Shown: piece after piece, positions 34,514-45,969 of the stretch
Layout: each line of letters starts with the position of its first letter
Position numbering within the stretch: the stretch's first letter is position 1
From: Actinobacillus porcinus
GTDB taxonomy: Bacteria; Pseudomonadota; Gammaproteobacteria; Enterobacterales; Pasteurellaceae
Direction of reading: 5' to 3'
Length of the DNA: 64,000 nt
Assembly: GCF_901764995.1 (NCBI RefSeq)
Contig: NZ_CABFKI010000002.1
Span: 62,001 to 126,000, forward strand
Translations under genes and position numbers: made by a program
Notes under the pieces: model-generated
The model's input: the letters and a program-made list of their open reading frames with translations, nothing else
Databases searched by the model: none
Told to the model about the DNA's origin: nothing

Positions 34514-36024
34514 TTTTCATCCTTATAAGCGGCGTCCGCTTTATGGAATGTGTCCACAATTTCTTGACTTGGTTTGCCTGAAATCAATGAAAAGACAATC
34601 ACCGCTAAGGTTGCCAGTGCAAAGGCAGGAATCATTTCATAGACGCCATGCCATACGCTGTCCGTTGGGATCATTTTTTTCCAGCTAAACACGATAATTG
34701 CCCCGGTGAGCATGCCTGCCATTGCACCGCCGGACGTCATCCGTTTCCAAAACAGCGAAAGTAAAACCACAGGGCCGAAAGCACTACCAAATCCCGCCCA
34801 CGCAAATTCCACTAATTTTAAGACTTGATTGTGTTCATCTTGGGCAATCCAAATGGCAAGTCCTGCGATAATCAGTACCATCGCGCGTCCAAGCCACACA
34901 AGCTCTTTATCACTGGCGTTAGGGCGAATAAAGCCTTTGTAGAAATCTTCGGTGATTGCGCTAGATGAAATCAGTAATTGGCAACTTAAGGTACTCATGA
35001 CAGCGGCTAAAATTGCAGAAAGTAAAACGCCGGCAATCCAAGGATTAAAAAGCAGTTTTGCCAGTTCGATAAAGACTTGTTCACGTTCATGATTGACGAC
35101 ACCCGCTACTTGTGGGTTAGCGTAAAAATAGGCAATGCCAAAGAAACCAATGCCAATGGCACCCGCTAAACAAAGCACCATCCAGGTCATGCTGATTCGG
35201 CGTGCTTTGATTAAGGATTTGGCAGAATAAGCCGCCATAAAGCGCGCTAAAATATGCGGTTGTCCGAAATAGCCTAATCCCCATGCCGCAAGACTTAATA
35301 AACCAAGGGGCGTTGTCCCCGTAAATAAATCCGTAAAATCTTTATTAGCCACTTGCTCAGCCTGTGCCATAACAATATGGAAATTATCCAAGCCACCTAG
35401 CGCATAAACCACAACGACAGGGGTAAGGATTAAGGCGAAAATCATTAAGGTCGCTTGAATGGTATCGGTCCAACTCACCGCTAAGAAGCCACCGATAAAG
35501 GTGTAAGCGATGGTAGCCAGCGCGCCATACCAAATGGCGGTAGAGTACGGCACGGCAAATAAGTTTTGGAACAATTTGGCACCCGCCACAACGCCTGATG
35601 CGCAGTAAATGGTGAAGAACACTAAAATAATACTTGCCGACACAATTTTGAGTAAATTGTGGGAGGTGCCAAAGCGGTGATGAAAATATTCGGGTAGGGT
35701 TAAGGCATTATTGTTGTATTCGGTGTGAACACGCAAACGCCCGGCAACAAAACGCCAGTTGAGATAGGCACCAATGGTTAAACCAATGGCAATCCAACCT
35801 TCCACTAAACCGGAAACGTAAACCGCACCCGGCAAACCCATTAAGAGCCAACCGGACATATCCGATGCACCGGCAGACATGGCAGTCACAAAGCTACCTA
35901 AGCGGCGACCGCCTAAAATATAGTCAGAAAGATTGGACGTATAACGATAGGCAAGAAAGCCGATGGCGATCATCCCCAAAATATAAACCGTAAAGGTTGT
36001 TAGCGTTGGATCTAAGCCGAACAT
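34510..36024 (-). CDS. putP: Sodium/proline symporter PutP
   Basis: Inner-membrane transporter that brings in L-proline with Na+. The 504 residues from the ATG at 36024 (GGAG 7-8 bases upstream) agree with E. coli PutP (502); the frame is open a little further but without a better start. The sodium-solute symporter pattern is clear: [28 protein letters not shown] near 35-62, about 13 membrane helices, and [15 protein letters not shown] near 250. It is divergent from rng and coupled to cmoB. No putA is present nearby, so the proline may serve protein synthesis or osmoprotection. Confidence 0.95.
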   Translation of the reverse strand: MFGLDPTLTTFTVYILGMIAIGFLAYRYTSNLSDYILGGRRLGSFVTAMSAGASDMSGWLLMGLPGAVYVSGLVEGWIAIGLTIGAYLNWRFVAGRLRVHTEYNNNALTLPEYFHHRFGTSHNLLKIVSASIILVFFTIYCASGVVAGAKLFQNLFAVPYSTAIWYGALATIAYTFIGGFLAVSWTDTIQATLMIFALILTPVVVVYALGGLDNFHIVMAQAEQVANKDFTDLFTGTTPLGLLSLAAWGLGYFGQPHILARFMAAYSAKSLIKARRISMTWMVLCLAGAIGIGFFGIAYFYANPQVAGVVNHEREQVFIELAKLLFNPWIAGVLLSAILAAVMSTLSCQLLISSSAITEDFYKGFIRPNASDKELVWLGRAMVLIIAGLAIWIAQDEHNQVLKLVEFAWAGFGSAFGPVVLLSLFWKRMTSGGAMAGMLTGAIIVFSWKKMIPTDSVWHGVYEMIPAFALATLAVIVFSLISGKPSQEIVDTFHKADAAYKDEK

Positions 36025-36171
36025 TAGAAACTCCAAAAAATTTTACCGCACTTTTATCGTTCAAGCGGAAATTTGATTATAAAATTTGATAAAGCGCACA
36101 TTTTACATGATTTCTGCTTGTTTTTCTATTTGCCTTCGTTATCCTTATGGCAGTTTATGGAGATTTTAAAG

Positions 36172-37650
36172 ATGAATTCTGTTGAATTATTAGTCAATGT
36201 CACCCCAAATGAAACCCGTGTAGCGTTAATGGATAACGGTGAATTAAAAGAAGTGCATATTGAACGCCAAGCGAAGCGTGGCATTGTGGGGAATATTTAT
36301 AAAGGGCGCGTAACGCGTGTGTTGCCCGGTATGCAATCGGCTTTTGTGGATATTGGTTTGGAAAAAGCCGCATTTTTGCATGCTTCCGATATTGTGTCGT
36401 ACACCGAATGTGTGGATGAAAATGAGAAAAAGCAATTTGTGGTGAAAGACATTGTGGAACTGGTGCGCGAAGGGCAAGATATTGTGGTGCAAGTGGTGAA
36501 AGATCCCATTGGCACCAAAGGCGCACGTTTAACCACCGATATTACCTTGCCATCTCGTTATCTCGTTTTTATGCCGGAAAATAGCCATGTTGGGGTGTCG
36601 CAACGTATTGAAAGCGAAGCAGAGCGCGTGCGTCTTAAAGAACTGGTGGAACCCTATTGTGATGAATTAGGCGGTTATATTATTCGTACCGCGGCAGAAG
36701 GGGTTGCTGAAGCGGAATTAAAGCAAGATGCGGATTTTTTGAAACGCGTTTGGCGCAAGGTGTTGGAACGAAAATCTAAATATCCAACCCGTTCAAAAAT
36801 TTATGGCGAGTTGGCGTTGGCACAACGTATCTTGCGTGATTTTATTGGGCAAGGGATTGAGAAAATTCGCATTGACTCAAAGCTCTGTTTTGCGGAAGTG
36901 AAAGAGTTTACGGAAGAATTTATGCCCGAGTTGACGGATAAATTAGTGCTTTATTCAGGCAATAACCAACCTTTATTTGATGTTTATGGGGTGGAAACGG
37001 CGATCAATACTGCATTAGATAAGCGTGTGAATTTGAAGTCAGGCGGTTATTTGATTATTGAGCAAACCGAAGCCATGACCACCATTGATATTAACACAGG
37101 TGCCTTTGTGGGCAATCGTAACTTAGAAGAAACGATTTTTAACACCAATATTGAAGCTACAAAAGCCATTGCCCAACAGCTTCAACTGCGCAATTTGGGG
37201 GGGATTATCATCATTGATTTTATTGATATGCAAACCGATGATCACCGCAATCGTGTACTTGATGCGTTACGTACCGCTTTATCCAAAGATCGTGTGAAAA
37301 CCAATGTGAACGGCTTTACGCAGTTGGGGTTGGTGGAAATGACGCGTAAACGCACCAGAGAAAGCCTTGAGCATATTTTGTGTAGTGATTGTCCATCTTG
37401 CCAAGGGCGTGGGCACGTGAAAACCGTGGAAACCGTGTGTTACGAAATTATGCGCGAAATTATTCGGGTGCATCATTTATTCGCCAGTGAGCAGTTCACG
37501 GTTTACGCTAGCCCTGCGGTGGCGGAATATTTGATTAACGAAGAAAGCCATGGCTTGCTGGCAGAAGTGGAAGTCTTTATTGGCAAACAGGTTAAAGTGA
37601 AAACGGAAGTGTATTACAACCAAGAACAATTTGATGTCGTTGTGGCGTAA
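36172..37650 (+). CDS. rng: Ribonuclease G
   Basis: The paralogue of RNase E that matures the 5' end of 16S rRNA and helps degrade some mRNAs. Starting at the ATG at 36172 (GGAG upstream) the protein has 492 residues, like E. coli (489), and begins MNSVELLVNVTPNETRVAL. The S1 domain (IYKGRVTRVLPGMQSAFVDIG) has the family form, the catalytic part has TIDINTGAF and IIIDFIDM, and the zinc-link appears as CPSC. It lacks the RNase E scaffold. The frame is open to 36073 but this extension is AT-rich leader. Confidence 0.95.
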   Translation: MNSVELLVNVTPNETRVALMDNGELKEVHIERQAKRGIVGNIYKGRVTRVLPGMQSAFVDIGLEKAAFLHASDIVSYTECVDENEKKQFVVKDIVELVREGQDIVVQVVKDPIGTKGARLTTDITLPSRYLVFMPENSHVGVSQRIESEAERVRLKELVEPYCDELGGYIIRTAAEGVAEAELKQDADFLKRVWRKVLERKSKYPTRSKIYGELALAQRILRDFIGQGIEKIRIDSKLCFAEVKEFTEEFMPELTDKLVLYSGNNQPLFDVYGVETAINTALDKRVNLKSGGYLIIEQTEAMTTIDINTGAFVGNRNLEETIFNTNIEATKAIAQQLQLRNLGGIIIIDFIDMQTDDHRNRVLDALRTALSKDRVKTNVNGFTQLGLVEMTRKRTRESLEHILCSDCPSCQGRGHVKTVETVCYEIMREIIRVHHLFASEQFTVYASPAVAEYLINEESHGLLAEVEVFIGKQVKVKTEVYYNQEQFDVVVA

Positions 37651-37699
37651 ATTTTTGTCATTTAACAGGGATACATTGGGCGTATCCCTGTTGGAACGA

Positions 37700-39019
37700 C
37701 TATCGTTCTTGCAACGCCTGTTTCATGCGCGTAATTGGTTTAATCAAATATTGAAATACGGTTTTTTGTCCGGTTTTAATGTCAACAGAGGCAATCATCC
37801 CCGGAATAATGGGCATTTCTTTGCCTTCTTTATCAGTCAAATGGCTACCATCGGTTTTGACTAACACGCGGTAATAAGCTTCATTAGGGTTGAGCTTCAA
37901 ATCGCTGGGGCGTTTTTGATCATGCAAGGTGTCGGGGCTAAGCAACGTCACCGTCCCGTTCAACCCACCATAAATAGCGTAATCGTAAGCGGTTAATTTC
38001 ACCAGCGCAGGCATACCGGGGCGCACATAAGCCACATCATTAGGGCTAATATAAGCTTCCACCAACAAGGTATCTTCGATAGGCACAATTTCCATAATAT
38101 CTTGCCCTACACTGATCACGCCGCCAATGGTGTTAATGCGAATATTCTTCACAATCCCTTTCAACGGCGAACGAATCATCGCACGTTCTACGGGGTCAGC
38201 ACGCACCGCCATATTTTCTCGCGCTTGCGATAGTTCTGCTTCCACTTTGGTTAATTCCGTCCCTGCATCTGTCGCGTATTTATTGCGCCGTTCCGCCATT
38301 TGCAATTGCAAATCACTGGATTGGCGTTTCATTCGCAATAATTCCACTTCCGACATTGCGCCGCGTGCCACCATAGGTTCCGTCATTTTAATTTCCCGAT
38401 CCAACAACGACTTACTATGGCTCAAGCTTTTCAAGGATTCTTCTAACGCTTCCTTTTTGGCTTGATAGACTGCGCGTTCACGTTGTTGAAGTGCGGTAGG
38501 AATTTGGTCAGAAAATTCTAATGGAATACCATAGGCTTCCGTTTTCAGACGTGTTGCCAAGGCTTCCAAGTTTTCCACTTTCGCTTGGCTTTCACGCAAT
38601 ACCGCAGAACTACGGGTATCATCTAATTTCAGCAATACCTGTCCTTTTTCTACGGTATCCCCTTCTTTAACCAGCATTTCTTTTAAAATTCCCGGATCCA
38701 AACTTTGAATAACCTGTTCGCGGCTGGTGGGAATAATGCTGCCTTGTCCGCGCGTGACTTCTTCAATCGGGCTGTTATAAGCCCAAATGACAAAGGCGGT
38801 GAGCAGCACAAAAAAGAACGAAATGGTGATAAAAATAGAATGATGCTTTTCCTGTTGCAATGCCGCGTGCAAATCGTTGAGCAAATGTAGATCTTTTTGA
38901 CTCACGGTATTTTTAACCGTATTTTTGACCGCACTTTCATCCGTCCGGTTGTTTTGTGTTGCCTTATTCGGCAACACCCCTTGCTCGTCTGGTGGCATTG
39001 GTTTGTTGTCTTTATCCAT
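37700..39019 (-). CDS. HlyD-family periplasmic adaptor of a type I secretion system
   Basis: A 439-residue membrane fusion protein. A polar cytosolic N-terminus of 60 residues precedes one membrane helix (61-81). The barrel/lipoyl part (EEVTRGQGSIIPTSREQVIQ, EGDTVEKGQVLLKLDDT) flanks a long coiled coil (about 145-270), and the C-terminal HlyD block includes RSPLKGIVKNI and PGMPALVKLTAYDYAIYGGL. It bridges the inner-membrane ABC protein and the TolC-like channel. It is the last gene of the operon, 61 bases after the ABC gene. It resembles LapC-type adaptors for large adhesins more than toxin exporters. Confidence 0.9.
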   Translation of the reverse strand: MDKDNKPMPPDEQGVLPNKATQNNRTDESAVKNTVKNTVSQKDLHLLNDLHAALQQEKHHSIFITISFFFVLLTAFVIWAYNSPIEEVTRGQGSIIPTSREQVIQSLDPGILKEMLVKEGDTVEKGQVLLKLDDTRSSAVLRESQAKVENLEALATRLKTEAYGIPLEFSDQIPTALQQRERAVYQAKKEALEESLKSLSHSKSLLDREIKMTEPMVARGAMSEVELLRMKRQSSDLQLQMAERRNKYATDAGTELTKVEAELSQARENMAVRADPVERAMIRSPLKGIVKNIRINTIGGVISVGQDIMEIVPIEDTLLVEAYISPNDVAYVRPGMPALVKLTAYDYAIYGGLNGTVTLLSPDTLHDQKRPSDLKLNPNEAYYRVLVKTDGSHLTDKEGKEMPIIPGMIASVDIKTGQKTVFQYLIKPITRMKQALQER

Positions 39020-39080
39020 AATTCTTTACCCGAAAATCACTGATTTTGCGACAGAACTCGATCGCCTGTCGCGGTTATCA

Positions 39081-41255
39081 TTACTTTTGTGTCTCTTGTG
39101 TTTCTTGTATTTTCTGCGTTTCTTGTGTAGCCGGTTGCTTTTCTTTCGCCGACAAATGTTTCAATACCGCATCACGGGGGCCGTCTAACACCACTTTGCC
39201 ATCTTCAACCACCACAATACGATTGACCAACTGCAAGACTTGCGAACGGTGCGTGACCACAACCAAAGTACGAGATTGACACCAATGCGCCAAGGCTCGC
39301 AAAGCATAAACTTCCGAGGTTTGATCTAAGCCTGTTGTAGGCTCATCTAACAACACCACTCGCGGGTCTTTTAGCGTCATCCGCGCCAACGCCACCATTT
39401 GTTTTTGACCGCCGGAAAGCCCTAAACCGTCTTCCCCAAGGGGCATATCTAAACCACGGGGATGTTGGCGGATCAAATCAATTAAGCCAAATCGCGCAAG
39501 GGCATTCAGTAAATCCTGATCCGTTGAAAAACCGTCCATACGCGCTAAATCCAAGTTCTCACGCAATGTCCCAAGGAATAAGCGCGGATTTTGTTCCAAC
39601 AACACCACTTGATTGCGCAAAAAGTGCGGATCGATTTGGCGAAGATCTACATCATCAAGGCTAATATTCCCTTGTTGCGGTTCATACAACCCCGCGGCTA
39701 ATTTCAACATGGTGGATTTACCGGAACCGATTTTTCCTAAAATGGCTACTTTCTCCCCCGGCTGTAAGGTCAAATCCAAATTATTCACCGTGGGTTCGCC
39801 GTCTTTGCTATAGCCAAAAGAAACATGATGAAATTTGACCGCACCTTGAATATGGCTCAGGGTCACATAATTCCGCTCGCTATCTCTATCCGTAGCACGT
39901 TCCACAATTCCGTTTACCCCTTTTAACGCCAACCACGCCTGTTGAAAACGAATGGCAAGTCCGGCAATTTGCCCCAAGGGGGCTAAAGCGCGACCGGATA
40001 AAATCACACAAGCAATCAACGCCCCCATGGTGATTTTTTCTGACGGATTATCGCTATGAATCAGATAAGTCCCTGTTAACACAAGGAAAACCGTATTCAG
40101 CTGTTGCATCATCATGGTGAAATTGGTCACAAAATTACTGATGTTTTTCACTTTGATGGATGACGCGGCGGATTTTGCCGTGAAAAAATCCCAGCGTTTT
40201 TGCGCCCAATTAAACGCATTATTGGTTTTTAAGGTTTCCAACCCTTCAATGGCTTCAACGGTTAAACCTTGGCGTTGTGAACTTTCGCGCATGGATTCAT
40301 TAATAAAACGAGAAAGTGGAATTTGTGCCAATAAACCCACAATAATTACAACGGGAATAATGGTTAACGGCACAAAGGCTAATTTCCCCGCCACCAAAAA
40401 CATCACAAAAATAAATAAAAATAAAAACGGCAAATCTACTAAAGTTAATAAACTGGCGCTGGTCATAAATTCACGAACGGATTCAAAATCGCGCAAGTTA
40501 TTGGCATAAGAACCCGAAGAAACAGGGCGTTCTTGTAATTTAATATTTAATACACGCCGAAATAAGGCAGAGCTAATAATTAAATCCGCTTTTTTACCTG
40601 CAATATCCGTTAAATAAGCGCGTAATAATTTCGCCATTAATTCAAAAATAATTGCTGTAATCACGCCAATACTTAATACCCAAAGGGTTCCATAAGCTTT
40701 ATTTGGCACAACGCGATCATAAACATTCATCACATATAAAGAGCTGACTAAAGCTAAAAAGTTAATAATAAAACTGGCTAATAAAACCTGATAATAATAG
40801 CTCTTAAAACGCCAAATAACTTTAAAAAACCACGCCTTAGGTAATTTATATTCAGGCAACTCAGAACGTGTATCTACGCTATCGCGTGGCTTAATAAACC
40901 AGCAATGTTGTAAATAATTTTTGTTTAATTCTTCTTCGCTCACCCAACGTGTTAAATTATCCGGTAAATGAATTTTATAACGGCGACCTTCATCATCTTC
41001 CTGAATTTCAGTGACCAATGCTGCTTCTTCATTTTGTAAAAATAATAAAACCGGCACAGCTAAAGAAGGAATTTCATTTAACGGACGTTTGGATAAGGTA
41101 TTTTCAAATCCCTCGCTTTTTAAATATTCACGCAAAGAACTCAAGTCTAAACTATTATCTTTCGTGCGTAAGGTATGGGCGGCTAAGGTCGCGACCGATA
41201 AATTAGCCCCCAATAATCTTGTAGCAAGAGAAAGTGTTTCAATAATTTGTTTCAT
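39081..41255 (-). CDS. Type I secretion ABC transporter, LapB/LssB type
   Basis: A 724-residue inner-membrane exporter with fused ATPase. The N-terminal 120 residues form a C39-peptidase-like domain without the catalytic cysteine, as in HlyB and LapB, so substrates keep their N-terminus. Six membrane helices lie between about 155 and 430. The ATPase has Walker A GKIGSGKST near 508-516, the signature LSGGQKQM near 612-619, and VVLLDEPTTGLD. The C-terminus is odd: a QETQKIQETQETQK tail from a degenerate repeat. The TolC-like gene ends 3 bases upstream. It is probably an exporter of a large calcium-binding adhesin, encoded elsewhere. Confidence 0.92.
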   Translation of the reverse strand: MKQIIETLSLATRLLGANLSVATLAAHTLRTKDNSLDLSSLREYLKSEGFENTLSKRPLNEIPSLAVPVLLFLQNEEAALVTEIQEDDEGRRYKIHLPDNLTRWVSEEELNKNYLQHCWFIKPRDSVDTRSELPEYKLPKAWFFKVIWRFKSYYYQVLLASFIINFLALVSSLYVMNVYDRVVPNKAYGTLWVLSIGVITAIIFELMAKLLRAYLTDIAGKKADLIISSALFRRVLNIKLQERPVSSGSYANNLRDFESVREFMTSASLLTLVDLPFLFLFIFVMFLVAGKLAFVPLTIIPVVIIVGLLAQIPLSRFINESMRESSQRQGLTVEAIEGLETLKTNNAFNWAQKRWDFFTAKSAASSIKVKNISNFVTNFTMMMQQLNTVFLVLTGTYLIHSDNPSEKITMGALIACVILSGRALAPLGQIAGLAIRFQQAWLALKGVNGIVERATDRDSERNYVTLSHIQGAVKFHHVSFGYSKDGEPTVNNLDLTLQPGEKVAILGKIGSGKSTMLKLAAGLYEPQQGNISLDDVDLRQIDPHFLRNQVVLLEQNPRLFLGTLRENLDLARMDGFSTDQDLLNALARFGLIDLIRQHPRGLDMPLGEDGLGLSGGQKQMVALARMTLKDPRVVLLDEPTTGLDQTSEVYALRALAHWCQSRTLVVVTHRSQVLQLVNRIVVVEDGKVVLDGPRDAVLKHLSAKEKQPATQETQKIQETQETQK

Positions 41256-41258
41256 AAG

Positions 41259-42533
41259 CTATTTAAAATTTAATTTGATTTCTTGATTTTTAATGCCGCT
41301 CCAAGCGGAAATCATCCCTTGGGTATATAAATAATCTAATTTAGATTGACGTAAATTATGTTGCGTATTGCTATAAGCCAATTCTGCATTAGATAATTCT
41401 TTTTCCGCGTTTAATACATCTAACAACGAACGGCGTGCCACATCAAATTGCAAACGATAAAAATCTACCACTTTTTCCGATGCCGCAATTTGACGTTTTA
41501 AGGTTTTTAATTGTGCCTGACTTTCCTGAATATTAATTTTCGCCAAGGCGGCACTTTCTTCCAAATCTCGTGCGGTACGTAATAAACGTTCGTGACCGGC
41601 GGCAATGGCACTGGCGCGCTCGCGCACGGTGTAATCAGAGGCGCGGTCGAACACATCCCAAGCCACTTGCACCCCAATTTGACGGTCTTCACGGGTTGCG
41701 GAACCCACCAAATTCACCCGTGGCAAACGTTTTTTCTCTTCGGCTTGCAACGACAAATTCCGCGCTTCCAAATCCGCGGCACCCGCTTGATAAAGCGGAT
41801 TCCGGGCTTTATCCGTCAAGCTGTATTTATGATAAAGTTCATCCGCACTTAATTGGGCAAAGGGGTCACTCAAGGTATTTGCCGCAATTTTTTTATGGTG
41901 ATATTTGGACAGCGTGTTCAACGTAGCCGCTAATTTTTGCTGATAGGTGTTAATTTCCTGTTGCACCATCAACATCCGCGTTTCCGCTTGCACAAACTCC
42001 GATTCGCGCCCTTCGTCATTTTCCAGCACCACAGCAAGGTCTTGCAAAATACGCTGATGGCGCGCCAAACTACGTTCCATCACCGCAATGGATTCACGCA
42101 TATTTAACGCCGTTAAATACAATTGCCCGATGGTATAACCTAATTCCTCGCGCGTTGCCGCGTGGTTATGGCGATAATATTCTTCTTCCTTGCGACTACG
42201 TTCAACGTCTTTTTCAATGGCACCAAAGGCATATAAATTCATTTCCGCTTGGACACCCGGAATAATTTTTTTCGACGTGTAATCGTTTTTATCTTGATGA
42301 TATTGGCTCAATGATTTACTGCCTGTAACGCTAACGGTGGGGAAATGCGCAGATTTACTTTGTTCTGTTCGATTTCTCGCCGCTTCCACATCCGCAAGGG
42401 CTTCTTTCACTTCCGGCGCACCGGTTAAATTTTGTTGTAATAAATTTTTTAAGGTTTCTGCTTTTGCCGGCGTTGTTGCCAAAAGCGCGGTCAAAATAAG
42501 CGCAGAAACGGAACGATAGGAAAATGTTTTCAT
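41259..42533 (-). CDS. TolC-family outer membrane channel of the type I secretion operon
   Basis: A 424-residue outer-membrane efflux protein, first in the secretion operon. The signal peptide is residues 1-25 (ending TTPAKA). Two TolC repeats follow, each with a beta hairpin and long helices: NLYAFGAIEKDVERSRKEEEYY in the first half and VAWDVFDRASDYTVRERASA in the second. The C-terminal SLLDVLNAEKELSNAELAYSNT is conserved in the LapE/AggA branch. A dedicated channel encoded with its ABC and adaptor proteins is typical of adhesin-exporting type I systems. Confidence 0.9.
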   Translation of the reverse strand: MKTFSYRSVSALILTALLATTPAKAETLKNLLQQNLTGAPEVKEALADVEAARNRTEQSKSAHFPTVSVTGSKSLSQYHQDKNDYTSKKIIPGVQAEMNLYAFGAIEKDVERSRKEEEYYRHNHAATREELGYTIGQLYLTALNMRESIAVMERSLARHQRILQDLAVVLENDEGRESEFVQAETRMLMVQQEINTYQQKLAATLNTLSKYHHKKIAANTLSDPFAQLSADELYHKYSLTDKARNPLYQAGAADLEARNLSLQAEEKKRLPRVNLVGSATREDRQIGVQVAWDVFDRASDYTVRERASAIAAGHERLLRTARDLEESAALAKINIQESQAQLKTLKRQIAASEKVVDFYRLQFDVARRSLLDVLNAEKELSNAELAYSNTQHNLRQSKLDYLYTQGMISAWSGIKNQEIKLNFK

Positions 42534-42625
42534 TGCGGTCTCCTTTTTTTACTTCCGTAAAGACTTTTTTAAAAAATAACAAAAAATAAAACAGAAAAAA
42601 ACACGAAATTTACAGTTGAGACAAA

Positions 42626-42654
42626 ATACTACTTTTTTGTGCAGTAACCTACAA
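42626..42654 (-). promoter_or_regulatory. Likely promoter of the type I secretion operon
   Basis: On the minus strand TTGTAG (42654-42649) and TAGTAT (42631-42626) are 17 bases apart, about 93 bases before the TolC-like gene. This lies in the 519-base gap 42534-43052, whose other contents are a terminator-like dyad and palindromic repeats. Confidence 0.5.
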
Positions 42655-42738
42655 TGTTTATACCTACAATAACAGTAACACCCAAGTTTGGGTCGAAAAT
42701 GGCATTGAAGTCATTTAATTCCCCAACATAACCCAAAG

Positions 42739-42765
42739 TGCGGCGAAATTCGCCGCATTTTTTAT
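42739..42765 (+). terminator. Hairpin TGCGGCGAA/TTCGCCGCA followed by T run
   Basis: A perfect dyad (42739-42757) with TTTTTT after it, oriented to end plus-strand transcription although no complete plus-strand gene precedes it. A short open frame ending in TAA about 20 bases upstream may be the tail of a lost gene. Confidence 0.6.
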
Positions 42766-42776
42766 CGCAGTTAATA

Positions 42777-42869
42777 TTGTAGGGACACACTGCGTGTGTC
42801 CGAAAATATTAATAAAATCAATAGTATGTAACAATGTTGATAACGGACACACGCAGTGTGTCCCTACAA
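42777..42869. repeat. Perfect 26-bp inverted repeat with nested GGACACAC palindromes
   Basis: The arms 42777-42802 and 42844-42869 are exact reverse complements, 41 bases apart. Each arm contains GGACACAC-TGC-GTGTGTCC, itself palindromic. The ydiJ terminator at 4.9 kb has a related core. A further dyad, GGGCGAAA/TTTCGCCC, stands at 42908-42927. Together these look like a REP-type mobile palindrome cluster. Confidence 0.85.
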
Positions 42870-43052
42870 AAACATTTTTTCCAATGATTTCAATGAATTA
42901 GCCGTAGGGGCGAAAAATATTTCGCCCGTACAAAACATCCCACACTGTCGTCACAATGGACACCGGCGGTGTTTCAAGTTTTAAAACTATGATAAAATCC
43001 ACCGCACTTTTATTGCCTGCGGCAAAATCCAATTTAACTTAACGAGAAAATC

Positions 43053-44500
43053 ATGTTAAAAATGACCCAGAATTCCCTACTGACCCAAAGCAACTTGACG
43101 CTTGTGGATCTTCAAAATACCTTTGATTTAATGTCACACCGCCAAATTGATTATGCGGATCTTTATTTTCAACTCAGCCAAGATGAAAACTGGGTGTTAG
43201 AAGACGGCATTATTAAAGAAGGTGGTTTTCATATTGATCGTGGCGTTGGTGTACGCGCGGTGTCGGGTGAGAAAACAGGTTTTGCTTATTCCGATCAAAT
43301 TAATTTAGCGAATTTACAACAATGCGCCAATGCGGTGAAAGGGATTGCCAGCCCAAGCCAAGGCAATATTTTGAAGCCGTTGCGCTTTAATGAAGTCCAT
43401 GCGGTGCAACGTTATGCGGCGATTAATCCGTTGGATACCCTTTCAAAAGTGCAAAAGATCGAGTTGTTGCGTTTGGTGGATGCGACCGCGCGGGCGGAAA
43501 GCCCTTATGTGACGAAAGTGACGGCAAATTTGACCGCACTTTATGAAGAAATGCTCGTGGCGGCTACTGACGGTACTTTAGCGGCGGATATTCGCCCCTT
43601 AATTCGTTTGTCGATTTCGGTGTTGGTGGAAAAAGACGGCAAACGTGAACGCGGTTCGTCAGGTGTGGGCGGTCGTATGAGTTTGGAATGGTTTTTTGAA
43701 GATTTTCAAGGGGAAATGCGCGCAAAATATTTCGCCAAAGAAGCAGTTCGTCAGGCGTTGGTGAATGTTAGCGCGGTGGCTGCACCTTCGGGGTTAATGC
43801 CTGTGGTGTTGGGGGCGGGCTGGCCCGGGGTATTGTTACACGAAGCTGTTGGACATGGTTTGGAAGGGGATTTTAACCGCAAAGAAAGTTCTTTATTTAC
43901 CGGCAAAATCGGGGAATTGGTGACTTCCCCTTTATGTACGATTGTGGATGATGGCACGTTGCCAAATCGCCGCGGTTCGATTACGGTGGATGATGAAGGT
44001 ACGCCAAGTCAATGTAATATGTTGATTAAAAACGGTATTTTGCAAGGCTATATGCAAGATAAGATGAATGCGCGTTTAATGGGCATGCAACCCACCGGTA
44101 ACGGTCGCCGCGAAAGCTATGCGCATTTGCCAATGCCACGTATGACCAATACCTATATGTTAGCCGGCGAAAGCAAATTTGATGACATTATTGCTTCCGT
44201 AGAACAGGGGATTTTTGCACCGCACTTTGGTGGCGGGCAAGTGGATATTACGTCGGGGAAATTTACCTTTTCGATGTCGGAAGCCTATTTAATTGAAAAA
44301 GGAAAAATCACCAAGCCGGTTAAAGGCGCTACGATGATTGGTAACGGCATTGAAGTGATGCAGCAAATTTCAATGGTCGGCGATCAGGTAGAAATCGATC
44401 ACGGCATTGGCGTTTGTGGCAAAGATGGACAAAGTGTCCCTGTTGGTGTTGGTCAACCCGTGTGTAAAATTGAGAAAATTACGGTGGGCGGAACGGATTG

Positions 44501-44501
<1 letters not shown>
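43053..44501 (+). CDS. tldD: Metalloprotease TldD
   Basis: With its partner TldE/PmbA, TldD forms a heterodimeric zinc peptidase that degrades unfolded peptides and matures some ribosomally made peptides. The 482 residues match the family. The metal-binding helix HEAVGH is at 263-268, in [17 protein letters not shown]. The N-terminal part ([21 protein letters not shown]) and the C-terminal [24 protein letters not shown] are conserved. pmbA is not in this window. Either the ATG at 43053 or the one at 43062 could be used. An uptake core lies just upstream. Confidence 0.96.
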
Positions 44502-45871
<1,370 letters not shown>

Positions 45872-45926
45872 AAGTTTTGAACTAAAATTGTTATTTAAGA
45901 TTAGAAACTATTCAGAATAGTTAAAT

Positions 45927-45961
45927 AAAAAACGCGCTTCATTCAGTTAAAGCGCGTTTTT
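45927..45961. terminator. Bidirectional terminator between argD and the convergent gene
   Basis: AAAAACGCGCTT, 10-base loop, AAGCGCGTTTTT. It suits both strands and separates two convergent genes. Confidence 0.9.
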
Positions 45962-45969
45962 ATATTCTG

